Origin: Candidatus Borkfalkia ceftriaxoniphila | GTDB taxonomy: Bacteria > Bacillota > Clostridia > Christensenellales > Borkfalkiaceae | NCBI RefSeq assembly: GCF_004134775.1 | Contig: NZ_SDOZ01000005.1 | Span: 1-64,000 of the forward strand | Length of the DNA: 64,000 bases | Direction of reading: 5' to 3' | Shown: piece after piece, positions 9,188 through 16,820 of the stretch | Layout: each line of letters opens with the position of its first letter | Position numbering within the stretch: the first letter of the stretch is position 1 | Made by a program: the position numbers and the translations under genes | Notes under the pieces: model-generated | Databases searched by the model: none | What the model was told of the DNA's origin: nothing | What the model saw: only the letters and a program-made list of their open reading frames with translations

Positions 9188-9237
9188 AAAAAAACGGCGG
9201 AAAGGCACAAGATATTGTGTCTTTTTCGCCGTTTTTA
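9188..9237. terminator. Bidirectional hairpin terminator at island edge
   Basis: AAAACGGCG is mirrored by CGCCGTTTT around a GGCACAA/TTGTGTC inner stem with small internal mismatches. A-runs and T-runs flank it, so it could end transcription in both directions between the island and the chromosome. Confidence 0.6.
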
Positions 9238-9262
9238 TCTTTTTAGAACACTTTCTCTTTTT

Positions 9263-9323
9263 GCGGTAGAGCACGTCCTTGGTAAGGACGAGGTCGCGGG
9301 TTCAAATCCCGCTAACAGCTCCA
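9263..9323 (+). other. 3' fragment of tRNA-Thr(GGU), probable attachment site (attR) of the defence island
   Basis: The sequence runs from GCGGTAGAGCA of the D arm through a complete anticodon arm (CGTCC-TTGGTAA-GGACG, anticodon GGT), a variable loop, a complete T arm (GCGGG-TTCAAAT-CCCGC), the 3' acceptor strand TAACAGC, discriminator T and encoded CCA. The 5' acceptor strand (expected GCTGTTA) and the first half of the D arm are missing; upstream is unrelated T-rich sequence. Integrases that target tRNA 3' ends leave exactly such a fragment at the far end of the element and rebuild a whole tRNA at the other end. The intact copy should lie to the left, outside the window. Confidence 0.85.
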
Positions 9324-9355
9324 AAAAGCGCCTATCGAACCGATAGGCGCTTTTT
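9323..9355 (+). terminator. Terminator of the tRNA-Thr unit
   Basis: AAAAGCGCCTATCG, a short AAC loop and CGATAGGCGCTTTT form a perfect stem followed by a T run directly after the encoded CCA. It was presumably the native terminator of the tRNA gene before integration. Confidence 0.85.
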
Positions 9356-9405
9356 CATCTTACCATTAGTATAAAATACCGCGGGAAAAAAATTGTTTGA
9401 AAAGG

Positions 9406-9434
9406 TTGCCATTCCTCTTGTTTTATGGTAAAAT
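9406..9434 (+). promoter_or_regulatory. Predicted promoter of the HU gene
   Basis: TTGCCA (9406-9411) and TAAAAT (9429-9434) are separated by 17 bp, 39 bp upstream of the HU start codon. Confidence 0.75.
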
Positions 9435-9472
9435 GTAAACACTTACTTTTATAGTAACAGGAGGAAATTCAT

Positions 9473-9748
9473 ATGAATAAAAGTGATTTCATCGCAAAAC
9501 TTGCCGAAGATACCGCTATGAAAAAGAGCGATGCGGAAAAGTTTCTGGACGCGTTCGTTGCGAACGTCAAAGAGATTCTGATCAGCGGCGACAAATTGCA
9601 ACTCGTCGGGTTCGGCACGTTCGAGACGAAAGAGCGCAGCGAAAAAGAGGGCGTAAATCCTGCTACGGGTGAAAAGATTACCATTGCAGCCTGCAAAGTT
9701 CCCGCTTTCAAGCCCGGGAAAATTTTTAAAGAAGAACTCAATCGCTGA
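9473..9748 (+). CDS. hup: HU-family nucleoid DNA-binding protein
   Basis: 91 aa, the standard HU length. It opens MNKSDFIAKLAEDTAMKKSD (helical dimerisation part) and carries the diagnostic GFGTFETKERSEKEGVNPAT loop leading into the DNA-binding beta arm, then PAFKPGKIFKEELN. HU bends and compacts DNA as a dimer. A strong AGGAGG site lies 8 nt before the ATG. It is the first chromosomal gene to the right of the island and is monocistronic, with its own promoter and terminator. Confidence 0.96.
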   Translation: MNKSDFIAKLAEDTAMKKSDAEKFLDAFVANVKEILISGDKLQLVGFGTFETKERSEKEGVNPATGEKITIAACKVPAFKPGKIFKEELNR

Positions 9749-9764
9749 AACCTGTAAAAAAATG

Positions 9765-9792
9765 AAAAACCGCCGCAACGGTGGTTTTTTTC
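9765..9792 (+). terminator. Terminator after HU gene
   Basis: AAAAACCGCCG, loop CAA, CGGTGGTTTTT, with one G-T pair and a T run. Confidence 0.75.
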
Positions 9793-9810
9793 ATGTGGCG
9801 GGAAAATGAT

Positions 9811-9840
9811 TTGACAGAACCGTGACAAAAAAACTATAAT
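9811..9840 (+). promoter_or_regulatory. Predicted promoter of the minimal SUF operon
   Basis: Consensus TTGACA (9811-9816) and TATAAT (9835-9840) are separated by 18 bp, 46 bp upstream of the sufC-like start. Confidence 0.8.
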
Positions 9841-9885
9841 ATTGCCAAGGAAAACGCGCGCGGAATCGGCGCGGCGGGAGTATTT

Positions 9886-10626
9886 ATGATCGAGCTCAAA
9901 AATGTGTGCTATTCCGTCAAGGACGAGAGGACGGGAGAAAAACAGACGATTCTGGAAAACGTAAATCTGACTTTTCCCGAAAAGAGCATTACCGTCATCA
10001 CGGGCCCGAACGGGAGCGGTAAATCCACCCTCATCAAATTGCTGATGGGCATCGAAAAGCCGACTTCGGGTAAAATATATTTCGGAAACGAAGAAATTCA
10101 AAACAAAACTATTACCGAACGCGCGAAACTCGGCTTTACGATCGCATTTCAGCAGCCCGTACGTTTCAAGGGCATCACCGTAAAAAAACTTCTCGACGTT
10201 GCGAGCGGCAAAAAACTGACGCAGAACGAACTGTGCGACTGCCTCTCCGTTGTGGGGCTCTGCGCGCGCAATTATATCGACCGCACCGTAGACGGCACAC
10301 TGTCGGGCGGGGAACTCAAACGCATCGAACTTGCCATGACCATCGCCAAGGGCGGCGAGGTGTTTTTGCTGGACGAGCCAGAAGCGGGCATCGATCTCTG
10401 GAGTTTCGAAGATCTCGTGACCTTATTCAAAAAATTGCACGACAAGACGGTCATCATCGTCAGCCATCAGAACCGTATTTTGGAAACCGCGGATAAAATA
10501 GTGCTGTTCGAGGGCGATAAAACTTTCCTCGAGGGCGGGCGCGACGAAATTTTATGCCGCATTACCGACCGTCCCAACGGATGCTGGAAAAACGTCAAGG
10601 AGGCTGACAATGGACAATCTCGATAA
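9886..10626 (+). CDS. sufC: SufC/SmsC-type Fe-S cluster assembly ATPase
   Basis: 246 aa cytosolic ABC ATPase without membrane segments. Walker A GPNGSGKST is near residue 42, the Q-loop is FQQP, the signature is LSGGELKR and Walker B is VFLLDEPEAGID, followed by the switch His in IIVSHQNR. The LSGGELKR and EPEAGID spellings are typical of SufC rather than of importers. It supplies ATP energy to the scaffold encoded next. The two genes overlap by 17 bp. Only these two suf-type genes are present, matching the minimal SmsCB arrangement described in archaea and some anaerobic Firmicutes; sufS, sufU and sufD are absent here. Confidence 0.9.
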   Translation: MIELKNVCYSVKDERTGEKQTILENVNLTFPEKSITVITGPNGSGKSTLIKLLMGIEKPTSGKIYFGNEEIQNKTITERAKLGFTIAFQQPVRFKGITVKKLLDVASGKKLTQNELCDCLSVVGLCARNYIDRTVDGTLSGGELKRIELAMTIAKGGEVFLLDEPEAGIDLWSFEDLVTLFKKLHDKTVIIVSHQNRILETADKIVLFEGDKTFLEGGRDEILCRITDRPNGCWKNVKEADNGQSR

Positions 10627-11527
10627 AGAACTGTTGGAAACCATTGCGGATCTGCACGGTATTCCCGAGGGAAGTTTCAATATCCGTAAAAACGGGCAGT
10701 TGTTGGCGCGCAATTCCACCGCAGACATCGAAATCGTTCCCAAAACGGATAAGGACGGCATTGATATCATCGTAAAGGCGGGCGTCACGAACAGATCTGT
10801 GCATATACCCGTATTGTTGACCGTTGGGGATTTCCATGACACCGTATACAACGATTTTTATATCGGCGAGGGAGCGGACGTGACTATCGTCGCGGGGTGC
10901 GGTATTCATAACGACAGCGCGTGCGCATCTGAACACGACGGCATCCACACCTTTTATCTTTCTGAAAATTCCAAAGTGCGCTATGTGGAAAAACATTACG
11001 CGTCGGGAAACGGTGAAGGAAAAAAGGTGTTCGATCCCGTGACCTATATTTTCTTGAAAGAAGGCGCGGAGTTCGTGATGGAATCCACGCAGTTGGGCGG
11101 CGTCACCTATACCGACCGCAAGACGGTTGCAACCGTAGGCAAAAAAGCGCGGCTCGTCGTCAAGGAGAAACTTCTCACAGACGGCGAAGAGGTGGCGAAA
11201 ACTTCCTTCCGCGTTTTGTTGAAAGGGAGAGAGAGCAGCGCCGATATCGTCAGCCGCAGCGTAGCGAAGGGGAACAGTTCGCAGTTTTTCAAATCGGACA
11301 TGGTGGGGAAAAACGCCTGTTTCGGGCATGTGGAATGCGACGGCATTCTTTTGGGCGGAGCGCGCATCGTTTCCACGCCGAAGATCGACGCGGTCAGCCC
11401 CGAAGCGAGCCTCGTACACGAGGCCGCCGTGGGCAAGATCGCGGGAGAACAACTTTTGAAACTGATGAGCCTGGGACTTTCCGAACAGGAAGCCGAGGAC
11501 ATGATCATTCAGGGTTTTTTGAATTAA
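10610..11527 (+). CDS. sufB: SufB/SmsB-type Fe-S scaffold protein
   Basis: 305 aa, about two thirds the length of classical SufB, with the SufBD beta-helix core. Visible family features are VTIVAGCGIHND with a conserved cysteine, SRSVAKGNSSQFFKSDMVG, GHVECDGILLGG, then PEASLVHEAAVGKIAGEQL and a final LSEQEAEDMIIQGFL helix. It would form the scaffold on which [Fe-S] clusters are built with the ATPase encoded upstream. The short length and lone pairing fit the minimal SMS form. A palindromic terminator follows 7 bp after the stop. Confidence 0.9.
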   Translation: MDNLDKELLETIADLHGIPEGSFNIRKNGQLLARNSTADIEIVPKTDKDGIDIIVKAGVTNRSVHIPVLLTVGDFHDTVYNDFYIGEGADVTIVAGCGIHNDSACASEHDGIHTFYLSENSKVRYVEKHYASGNGEGKKVFDPVTYIFLKEGAEFVMESTQLGGVTYTDRKTVATVGKKARLVVKEKLLTDGEEVAKTSFRVLLKGRESSADIVSRSVAKGNSSQFFKSDMVGKNACFGHVECDGILLGGARIVSTPKIDAVSPEASLVHEAAVGKIAGEQLLKLMSLGLSEQEAEDMIIQGFLN

Positions 11528-11534
11528 TCAATAT

Positions 11535-11580
11535 ATAAGCAGCCCCCGTACGGTAAACCACCGTGCGGGGGCTGCTTATA
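11535..11580. terminator. Bidirectional terminator between sufB and the PHP gene
   Basis: ATAAGCAGCCCCCG pairs perfectly with CGGGGGCTGCTTAT around a second CGGT/ACCG stem. It could serve both convergent genes. Confidence 0.75.
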
Positions 11581-11626
11581 AAATCAGGAAATAGAATTTC
11601 GGATAAACCGAAATGAGGTGAGCGTT

Positions 11627-12352
11627 TTAAGGTTTGCGATGGCTTTTCAATATCGAAAAGAAAAGCGCTTCGTTCGCGTTGACGAGTAAATTTTCGGGAA
11701 AAGCGCATTCGCGGATCAATGCCTCTGCGTAGGTAAAATTTCCCACGTGCGCCGCGCCGTGACTGTCCGATCCCATAGCAACGACCACTTTATGCTTTTC
11801 GCACAACGCCAGAAGTTCGGCGTCGCGCTCTTTCGCGTTGCCGCGGTAGCCGCCGGGCGTCAGGGAAGCATTATTCAATTCGATCATCGTATTCGCGTCT
11901 GCGCAGGCTCTGACGAGTTCTTCGGCAAAAAGGGGATATTTTTCGTCGTCGGGATGTCCCACGATGTCTATTTTACCCGTGCGCACCGCCGCCACGAGCG
12001 CCGCCGTGTTTTCCTTCGCGCTCCTGGGCGCAAAGCAGGGCGGGTGCTGGCTCACAATGACGATATCCATTTCTTCCAGAATATCGCTTCGAAGCCCGAG
12101 CGTGCCTTCGGTATCGAGCACGTCCGCTTCGGTGCCGTAGAGGATGCGCACGCCGAAGCGCGTTTTTTCACAATATTTGAGATTGCGGAAATAACTTTCC
12201 TTTGCGGAGCCGGGAACGGAAGGCGAATGATCGGTGATCGCAAGGACGCTCAGTCCCGCCGTTTTTGCGGCGCGGGCAAGGTCCGTCGCGGTATCCGTCG
12301 TAAAATGACCGCTCGCGATGGTATGGGTATGTGTGTCGATCTTCGCTTTCAT
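11627..12352 (-). CDS. PHP-domain metal-dependent phosphatase/hydrolase (YcdX-like)
   Basis: 241 aa from the ATG at 12352, chosen because the PHP signature begins there (MKAKIDTHTHTIASGH); the 40 codons upstream are low-quality. Metal-ligand motifs appear in order: HTHT, ITDHS, GTEADV, SQHPP, GHPDDE and a final SDSHG. This pattern marks PHP phosphoesterases with a trinuclear metal site, close to the YcdX/histidinol-phosphatase branch. The substrate is unknown. It is transcribed away from the microcompartment locus and shares the terminator at 11535 with sufB. Confidence 0.85.
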   Translation of the reverse strand: MKAKIDTHTHTIASGHFTTDTATDLARAAKTAGLSVLAITDHSPSVPGSAKESYFRNLKYCEKTRFGVRILYGTEADVLDTEGTLGLRSDILEEMDIVIVSQHPPCFAPRSAKENTAALVAAVRTGKIDIVGHPDDEKYPLFAEELVRACADANTMIELNNASLTPGGYRGNAKERDAELLALCEKHKVVVAMGSDSHGAAHVGNFTYAEALIRECAFPENLLVNANEALFFSILKSHRKP

Positions 12353-12423
12353 GATACTATTATAGCGCGTGTTTTCAGAAAAAACAACAATTTTACACAC
12401 ATTTCTCAAAAATAAATTCAGAT

Positions 12424-12510
12424 AATCCACACAAGTCAACAAAAAATATTCAAAAAACCACAAATTTTTCACGTGAACCTATTGACAAGCGAAGCAATGT
12501 ATCGTATAAT
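12424..12510 (+). promoter_or_regulatory. Promoter and probable operator of the glycyl-radical diol dehydratase operon
   Basis: TTGACA (12482-12487) and TATAAT (12505-12510) are 17 bp apart. Upstream at 12424-12440 lies AATCCACACAAGTCAAC, which recurs with a single inserted C, in reverse orientation, in the promoter of the second operon. A weaker CCACA half lies at 12458-12462. The shared motif is the likely operator for the DeoR-family regulator encoded at 25186. Confidence 0.7.
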
Positions 12511-12544
12511 AAAAACGAATGAAAAAGAGAGGAAGGGAAGTATT

Positions 12545-15052
12545 ATGGCTAAGTATTATTCTGAAACGATAGCGATGAGAGACCGAATCGCGAGGCTGAA
12601 AGACGATCTCTTCAAAAAAATGCCCGAAATCGAATCCGCGCGAGCGCGTCTGATCACCGAATCCTATCGAATGACAGAGGGCGAACCGATGATCACCCGG
12701 CGTGCGAAGGCGTTTTTGCATATCTTGCAAAACATTCCCATCATCATCCGCGACGAGGAACTGGTCGTGGGCAGTACGACGCTGGCGCCGCGCGGGTGTC
12801 AGACCTATCCCGAGTTTTCCTATGAATGGCTGGAAGCGGAATTCGACACGGTAGCGACGCGTTCCGCCGACCCTTTCTATATTTCCGAAGACGCAAAACG
12901 CGAGATCGCGGAGGCGGACAAGTACTGGAAGGGCAAGACGACGAGCGAACTTGCCACTTCCTATATGTCGCCCGAGGCGATACGAGCCATCGACCACAAT
13001 ATCTTCACGCCCGGAAACTATTTCTATAACGGCGTGGGGCACGTGACCGTACATTACGACTGGATCCTCGCGGTCGGTTTTAAGGGGATCGCCGCGAAAG
13101 CGAAAAAGGCTTTGGAAGAGGCCGACTTCGGCGACGCCGATTATGCAAAGCGTTCGCACTTTTTAAACGCGGTCATCCTGAGTTGCGAGGCTGCGATCAT
13201 CTATGCCGAGCGTTACAGCGATCTCGCAAGGAAAATGGCGGAAAAGGAAACGGACGCCGAGCGCAAGCGCGAACTTTTGCAGATTTCCGAAAACTGCGCG
13301 AACGTTCCCGCGAACGGCGCGAGATCGTTCTGGGAAGCGTGTCAGGCATTCTGGTTCGTACAGCAACTTTTGCAGATCGAATCGAGCGGTCATTCCATTT
13401 CGCCGGGAAGATTCGACCAATATATGTATCCATATTATAAAGCAGATCTCGAAAAGGGTGCGATCACGCGCGAATTCGCGCAGGAACTCATCGACTGTAT
13501 ATGGGTCAAACTCAACGATCTGAATAAATGCCGCGACGCCGCGAGCGCGGAAGGCTTTGCCGGGTACAGCCTGTTCCAGAACCTCATCGTGGGCGGACAG
13601 AATGCCGAAGGACTGGACGTCACAAACGATCTGTCTTTTATGTGCATCAGCGCGTCCATGCACGTGATGCTGCCGCAGCCGTCGCTCTCCATCCGCGTGT
13701 GGAACGGAAGCCCGCACGATCTGCTCATTCATGCGGCGACGCTTACCCGTACGGGCGTGGGACTTCCCGCGTACTATAACGACGAAGTCGTCATCCCTTC
13801 GCTGATGAGCCGCGGTCTGACTTTGCAGGACGCGCGCGAGTACAATATCATCGGCTGCGTCGAACCGCAGAAAGCGGGCAAGACGGAAGGTTGGCACGAC
13901 GCGGCGTTTTTCAATATGTGCCGACCGCTTGAACTCGTGTTCTCCGACGGCATGGAGAACGGTGAACTCGTCGGTATACATACGGGCGACGTGGCGCAGA
14001 TGACTACTTTCGAAGAATTCTACGACGCCTACAAAAAACAGATGAATTACGCGATCTCGCTGCTTGTCAACGCAGACAACGCCATCGACGTGGCGCACGC
14101 GGAGCGCTGCCCGCTGCCTTTCCTTTCGGGCATGATCGAGGATTGTATCGGGCGCGGCAAGACGGTGCAGGAAGGCGGCGCGATCTATAACTTTACGGGG
14201 CCGCAGGGCTTCGGCATCGCCAACATGGCGGACTCTCTGTACGTCATCAAAAAATTGGTGTTCGAGGAAAAGAAACTCACTCTCGCCCAGTTCCGCGAGG
14301 CGCTCGCCGAGAATTACGGCAAGGGACTGCCTGCCTCGAAGACGGCGCAGGTCGTTGCGGAAACGGTCAAAGAACTGCGCGCGGCGGGAAAACAGGTTTC
14401 TCCCGAAGAGATCGCCGCGGCGGTCGCTCAGTTGACGAAACCTACCGACAAATACGATAAACTTTTGGAAATGATCGAGGAAGTGCCGAAGTTCGGCAAC
14501 GATATCGAGGAAGTGGACGCGTTCGCACGCGACGTGGCGTACACTTACACCCGCCCGCTGGAAACTTTCAAAAACCCGCGCGGCGGTATGTTCCAGGCGG
14601 GGCTGTACCCCGTTTCGGCAAACGTACCGCTCGGCGCGCAAACGGGCGCGACGCCCGACGGCAGGCTCGCGGGAAGACCCGTGGCGGACGGCGTTTCTCC
14701 CTCTGCGGGAAAGGACGTGCACGGTCCGACCGCGGCGGCGAATTCCGTTTCCAGGCTCGACCATTATATCGCGTCCAACGGCACGCTGTTCAATCAGAAG
14801 TTCCATCCGTCCGCTTTGAGCGGACGCGCGGGACTGGAAAATTTCGTGGCACTCATTCGCTCCTATTTCGATCAGAAAGGCAGCCATATGCAGTTCAACG
14901 TCGTTTCGCGCGAAACTTTGCTGGACGCGCAGAAGTATCCCGAAAAATACAAGCACCTCGTCGTGCGTGTCGCGGGATACAGCGCCCTCTTTACCACGCT
15001 GTCGCGCAGTTTGCAGGACGACATCATCAACCGTACCGAACAGGGATTGTAA
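12545..15052 (+). CDS. Glycyl radical enzyme, B12-independent 1,2-propanediol dehydratase
   Basis: 835 aa from the ATG at 12545 (AGGAAGGGAAG just upstream); the in-frame region before it overlaps the promoter and is not coding. It has the glycyl-radical-enzyme fold with the active-site cysteine in NIIGCVEPQ (C438) and the C-terminal radical loop VVRVAGYSALF (glycine about 811). The GCVE spelling is that of diol/glycerol dehydratases rather than pyruvate formate-lyase or choline lyase. It would dehydrate (S)-1,2-propanediol to propionaldehyde inside the microcompartment. The adjacent activase installs the radical. The fucose genes make propanediol the best substrate; glycerol is the alternative. 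Confidence 0.93.
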   Translation: MAKYYSETIAMRDRIARLKDDLFKKMPEIESARARLITESYRMTEGEPMITRRAKAFLHILQNIPIIIRDEELVVGSTTLAPRGCQTYPEFSYEWLEAEFDTVATRSADPFYISEDAKREIAEADKYWKGKTTSELATSYMSPEAIRAIDHNIFTPGNYFYNGVGHVTVHYDWILAVGFKGIAAKAKKALEEADFGDADYAKRSHFLNAVILSCEAAIIYAERYSDLARKMAEKETDAERKRELLQISENCANVPANGARSFWEACQAFWFVQQLLQIESSGHSISPGRFDQYMYPYYKADLEKGAITREFAQELIDCIWVKLNDLNKCRDAASAEGFAGYSLFQNLIVGGQNAEGLDVTNDLSFMCISASMHVMLPQPSLSIRVWNGSPHDLLIHAATLTRTGVGLPAYYNDEVVIPSLMSRGLTLQDAREYNIIGCVEPQKAGKTEGWHDAAFFNMCRPLELVFSDGMENGELVGIHTGDVAQMTTFEEFYDAYKKQMNYAISLLVNADNAIDVAHAERCPLPFLSGMIEDCIGRGKTVQEGGAIYNFTGPQGFGIANMADSLYVIKKLVFEEKKLTLAQFREALAENYGKGLPASKTAQVVAETVKELRAAGKQVSPEEIAAAVAQLTKPTDKYDKLLEMIEEVPKFGNDIEEVDAFARDVAYTYTRPLETFKNPRGGMFQAGLYPVSANVPLGAQTGATPDGRLAGRPVADGVSPSAGKDVHGPTAAANSVSRLDHYIASNGTLFNQKFHPSALSGRAGLENFVALIRSYFDQKGSHMQFNVVSRETLLDAQKYPEKYKHLVVRVAGYSALFTTLSRSLQDDIINRTEQGL

Positions 15053-15055
15053 ATC

Positions 15056-15853
15056 ATGGCTGAAAAATACTTGGACACGAAGGGACGGATCTTCGACATA
15101 CAGAGATTTTCCATTCACGACGGAAAGGGGATACGCACCATCGTATTTTTAAAGGGATGCGTGCTCCGATGTAAATGGTGCTGTAATCCCGAATCGCAGG
15201 AATATCGGATCCAGACGATGACCGTACAGGGCAAGCCCAAGGTCATAGGGCAGGACGTGACCGTGCGCGAAGTGCTGGAAACGGTGGAAAAAGACCGCAC
15301 GTACTACCGCCGCAGCGGCGGGGGGCTCACCTTATCCGGCGGCGAGAGCCTGTGCCAGCCCGATTTTTGCGAAGCGCTTTTGCACGGGGCGAAAGATCTG
15401 GGGCTGACGACCGCGATGGAGAGCATGGCGTGCGCAGAATATTCCGTCATCGAACGTATTCTCCCGTATCTCGACACCTATTTAATGGATATCAAACATA
15501 CGGACCCGCAAAAGCATCGCGAATTCACGGGTAAGAGCAACGAACTGATGCTGGAAAACGCGAAAAAGGTCGCGGCGAGCGGCATGACCGAACTCATTAT
15601 CCGCGTCCCCGTGATACCGACCTTTAACGCGACGGTCGGAGAGATTTCTTCCATCGCGGAATTTGCGGCGAAACTTCCCGGGGTGAAACGTCTGCATTTA
15701 CTGCCGTATCACCGTTTGGGACAGGATAAATACGAAGGACTGGGAAGGGAATACGAACTCAAACATATTCTTCCGCCCGCAAACGAAACCATGCAGGAAC
15801 TTCTGCGCGCGGCGCAGAGAGTATCGGGCCTGGATTGCCAGATCGGAGGTTGA
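15056..15853 (+). CDS. Glycyl radical enzyme activating enzyme (radical SAM)
   Basis: 265 aa. The radical SAM cluster motif CxxxCxxC is at C35, C39 and C42 (GCVLRCKWCCNPES), followed by the SAM-binding GGE motif in LTLSGGES. Many activases of this group carry an inserted ferredoxin-like domain with eight cysteines after the radical SAM motif. Here the spacing is short and those cysteines are absent, so this is the compact form. It generates the glycyl radical on the dehydratase encoded 3 bp upstream. It ends three bases before the TTG start of the shell gene. Confidence 0.93.
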   Translation: MAEKYLDTKGRIFDIQRFSIHDGKGIRTIVFLKGCVLRCKWCCNPESQEYRIQTMTVQGKPKVIGQDVTVREVLETVEKDRTYYRRSGGGLTLSGGESLCQPDFCEALLHGAKDLGLTTAMESMACAEYSVIERILPYLDTYLMDIKHTDPQKHREFTGKSNELMLENAKKVAASGMTELIIRVPVIPTFNATVGEISSIAEFAAKLPGVKRLHLLPYHRLGQDKYEGLGREYELKHILPPANETMQELLRAAQRVSGLDCQIGG

Positions 15854-15855
15854 CA

Positions 15856-16236
15856 TTGAAACTCGACGATATGTTAAACGACAAGAGCGGAAAACTGCGC
15901 ATCGTACAGGAACTTGTTCCCGGCAAACAGATCACCATCGCGCACGTCATCGCCAATCCCGATAAAGTGCTGTATCAGAAACTCGGGCTCAACCCCGCCA
16001 TCGATTACAGTAAATCCGCGATCGGTATCGTGACGGTCAGCCCTGCGGAAACGGCGATCATACTGGGAGATATCTCCATCAAAGCCGCGGGCATCGAACT
16101 CGGGTTCGTAGACCGTTTCAGCGGCACGCTCATCGTGACGGGTACCGTTTCCGAAGTCGAGGCGGCGCTCTCCGCGCTCATGGATTACGCCGAAAATATT
16201 CTGGGCTTTACCTGCTGCAAAATAACAAAGACGTAA
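15856..16236 (+). CDS. pduU: EutS/PduU-type circularly permuted BMC-H shell protein
   Basis: 126 aa from a TTG start at 15856, chosen because GGAGG sits 6 nt upstream and a start at 15835 would overlap the activase. The sequence RIVQELVPGKQITIAHVIAN followed by AIGIVTVSPAETAIILGDIS and GFVDRFSGTLIVTG closely follows EutS/PduU, which form permuted hexamers with a beta-barrel cap. In the shell it is thought to be a minor facet component with a plugged pore. It sits between the activase and the GTPase gene in the first BMC operon. Confidence 0.9.
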   Translation: MKLDDMLNDKSGKLRIVQELVPGKQITIAHVIANPDKVLYQKLGLNPAIDYSKSAIGIVTVSPAETAIILGDISIKAAGIELGFVDRFSGTLIVTGTVSEVEAALSALMDYAENILGFTCCKITKT

Positions 16237-16237
16237 T

Positions 16238-16702
16238 ATGCGCAAGATATTACTGATAGGACGCACGGGCGCGGGCAAGACCACGCTGACGCAGGCGCTG
16301 AAAGGGGAAAAACTCGACTATAAAAAAACGCAGTATATCAACTTTCAGGGCGCTCTCATCGATACGCCCGGCGAATATATCGAAACAAAGCATCTGGGCT
16401 ACGCCATCGCCCTGTACGCCTACGAGGCGGACGTGGTGGGGCTGCTGATGTCGTCCACGGAACCCTTCTCGCTCTATCCGCCCAACGTGACGGGGATGGT
16501 CAACCGAGAAGTGGTGGGGATCGTGACCAAGATCGACGATCCCGAGGGCGATCCGGAACGCGCCGCCGCCTGGCTGAGGCTGACGGGCTGCGAAAAAATA
16601 TTCTACGTTTCCTCCGTTTCGGGAGAGGGGATCGCCGAAATTTTCGACTATTTGAAGGAAGATGGCGACGTTCTTCCCTGGGAAACCGAAAATAAACAGT
16701 AA
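16238..16702 (+). CDS. pduV: EutP/PduV-family small GTPase
   Basis: 154 aa. P-loop GRTGAGKTTL is at the N-terminus, DTPGEYI is the G3 motif and TKIDD the G4 motif; the C-terminal VSSVSGEGI resembles G5. EutP/PduV proteins are Ras-like P-loop proteins of microcompartment loci, and PduV has been linked to compartment movement along filaments; EutP has also been reported to have acetate kinase activity. It begins one base after the pduU stop and is the last gene of the first BMC transcript. Confidence 0.88.
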   Translation: MRKILLIGRTGAGKTTLTQALKGEKLDYKKTQYINFQGALIDTPGEYIETKHLGYAIALYAYEADVVGLLMSSTEPFSLYPPNVTGMVNREVVGIVTKIDDPEGDPERAAAWLRLTGCEKIFYVSSVSGEGIAEIFDYLKEDGDVLPWETENKQ

Positions 16703-16703
16703 T

Positions 16704-16777
16704 CAACAAAATCCCACAAAAATATTTTCATTATTTTGTATTAAAGTGTTGACTTGTGTGGGATTTGGTTGTATAAT
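16704..16777 (+). promoter_or_regulatory. Promoter and probable operators of the aldolase/shell operon
   Basis: TTGACT (16749-16754) and TATAAT (16772-16777) are 17 bp apart. The motif at 16748-16766, read on the reverse strand as AAATCCCACACAAGTCAAC, overlaps the -35 box and spacer, a position suited to repression. A partial copy (CAACAAAATCCCACA) lies at 16704-16718. The same motif stands upstream of the dehydratase operon. Confidence 0.72.
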
Positions 16778-16820
16778 GTACATGAACAATAAATAAAAAC
16801 CAATATTAGGAGAGGTAAAA

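Noticed and set aside
8998..9210. 70-codon minus-strand frame in the island-end spacer
   Set aside because: It crosses the repeats and the hairpin, has no ribosome site and matches nothing I know. A decayed gene end cannot be excluded.
9241..9323. Intact tRNA-Thr gene
   Set aside because: The 5' acceptor strand needed to pair with TAACAGC and the first part of the D arm are absent, so only a 3' fragment is called.
9469..10101. 210-codon minus-strand open frame over the HU and sufC region
   Set aside because: It covers two well-supported plus-strand genes, their promoter and terminator, and encodes Phe/Arg-rich nonsense.
13163..15118. 651-codon open frame antisense to the diol dehydratase gene
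   Set aside because: It mirrors the GC-rich glycyl-radical coding sequence, has no ribosome site and reads as Arg/His/Val-rich sequence without domains. The plus-strand gene has unmistakable catalytic motifs.
16238..16702. General Ras-like GTPase unrelated to the BMC
   Set aside because: Its length, P-loop spelling and place directly after a EutS/PduU shell gene identify EutP/PduV.
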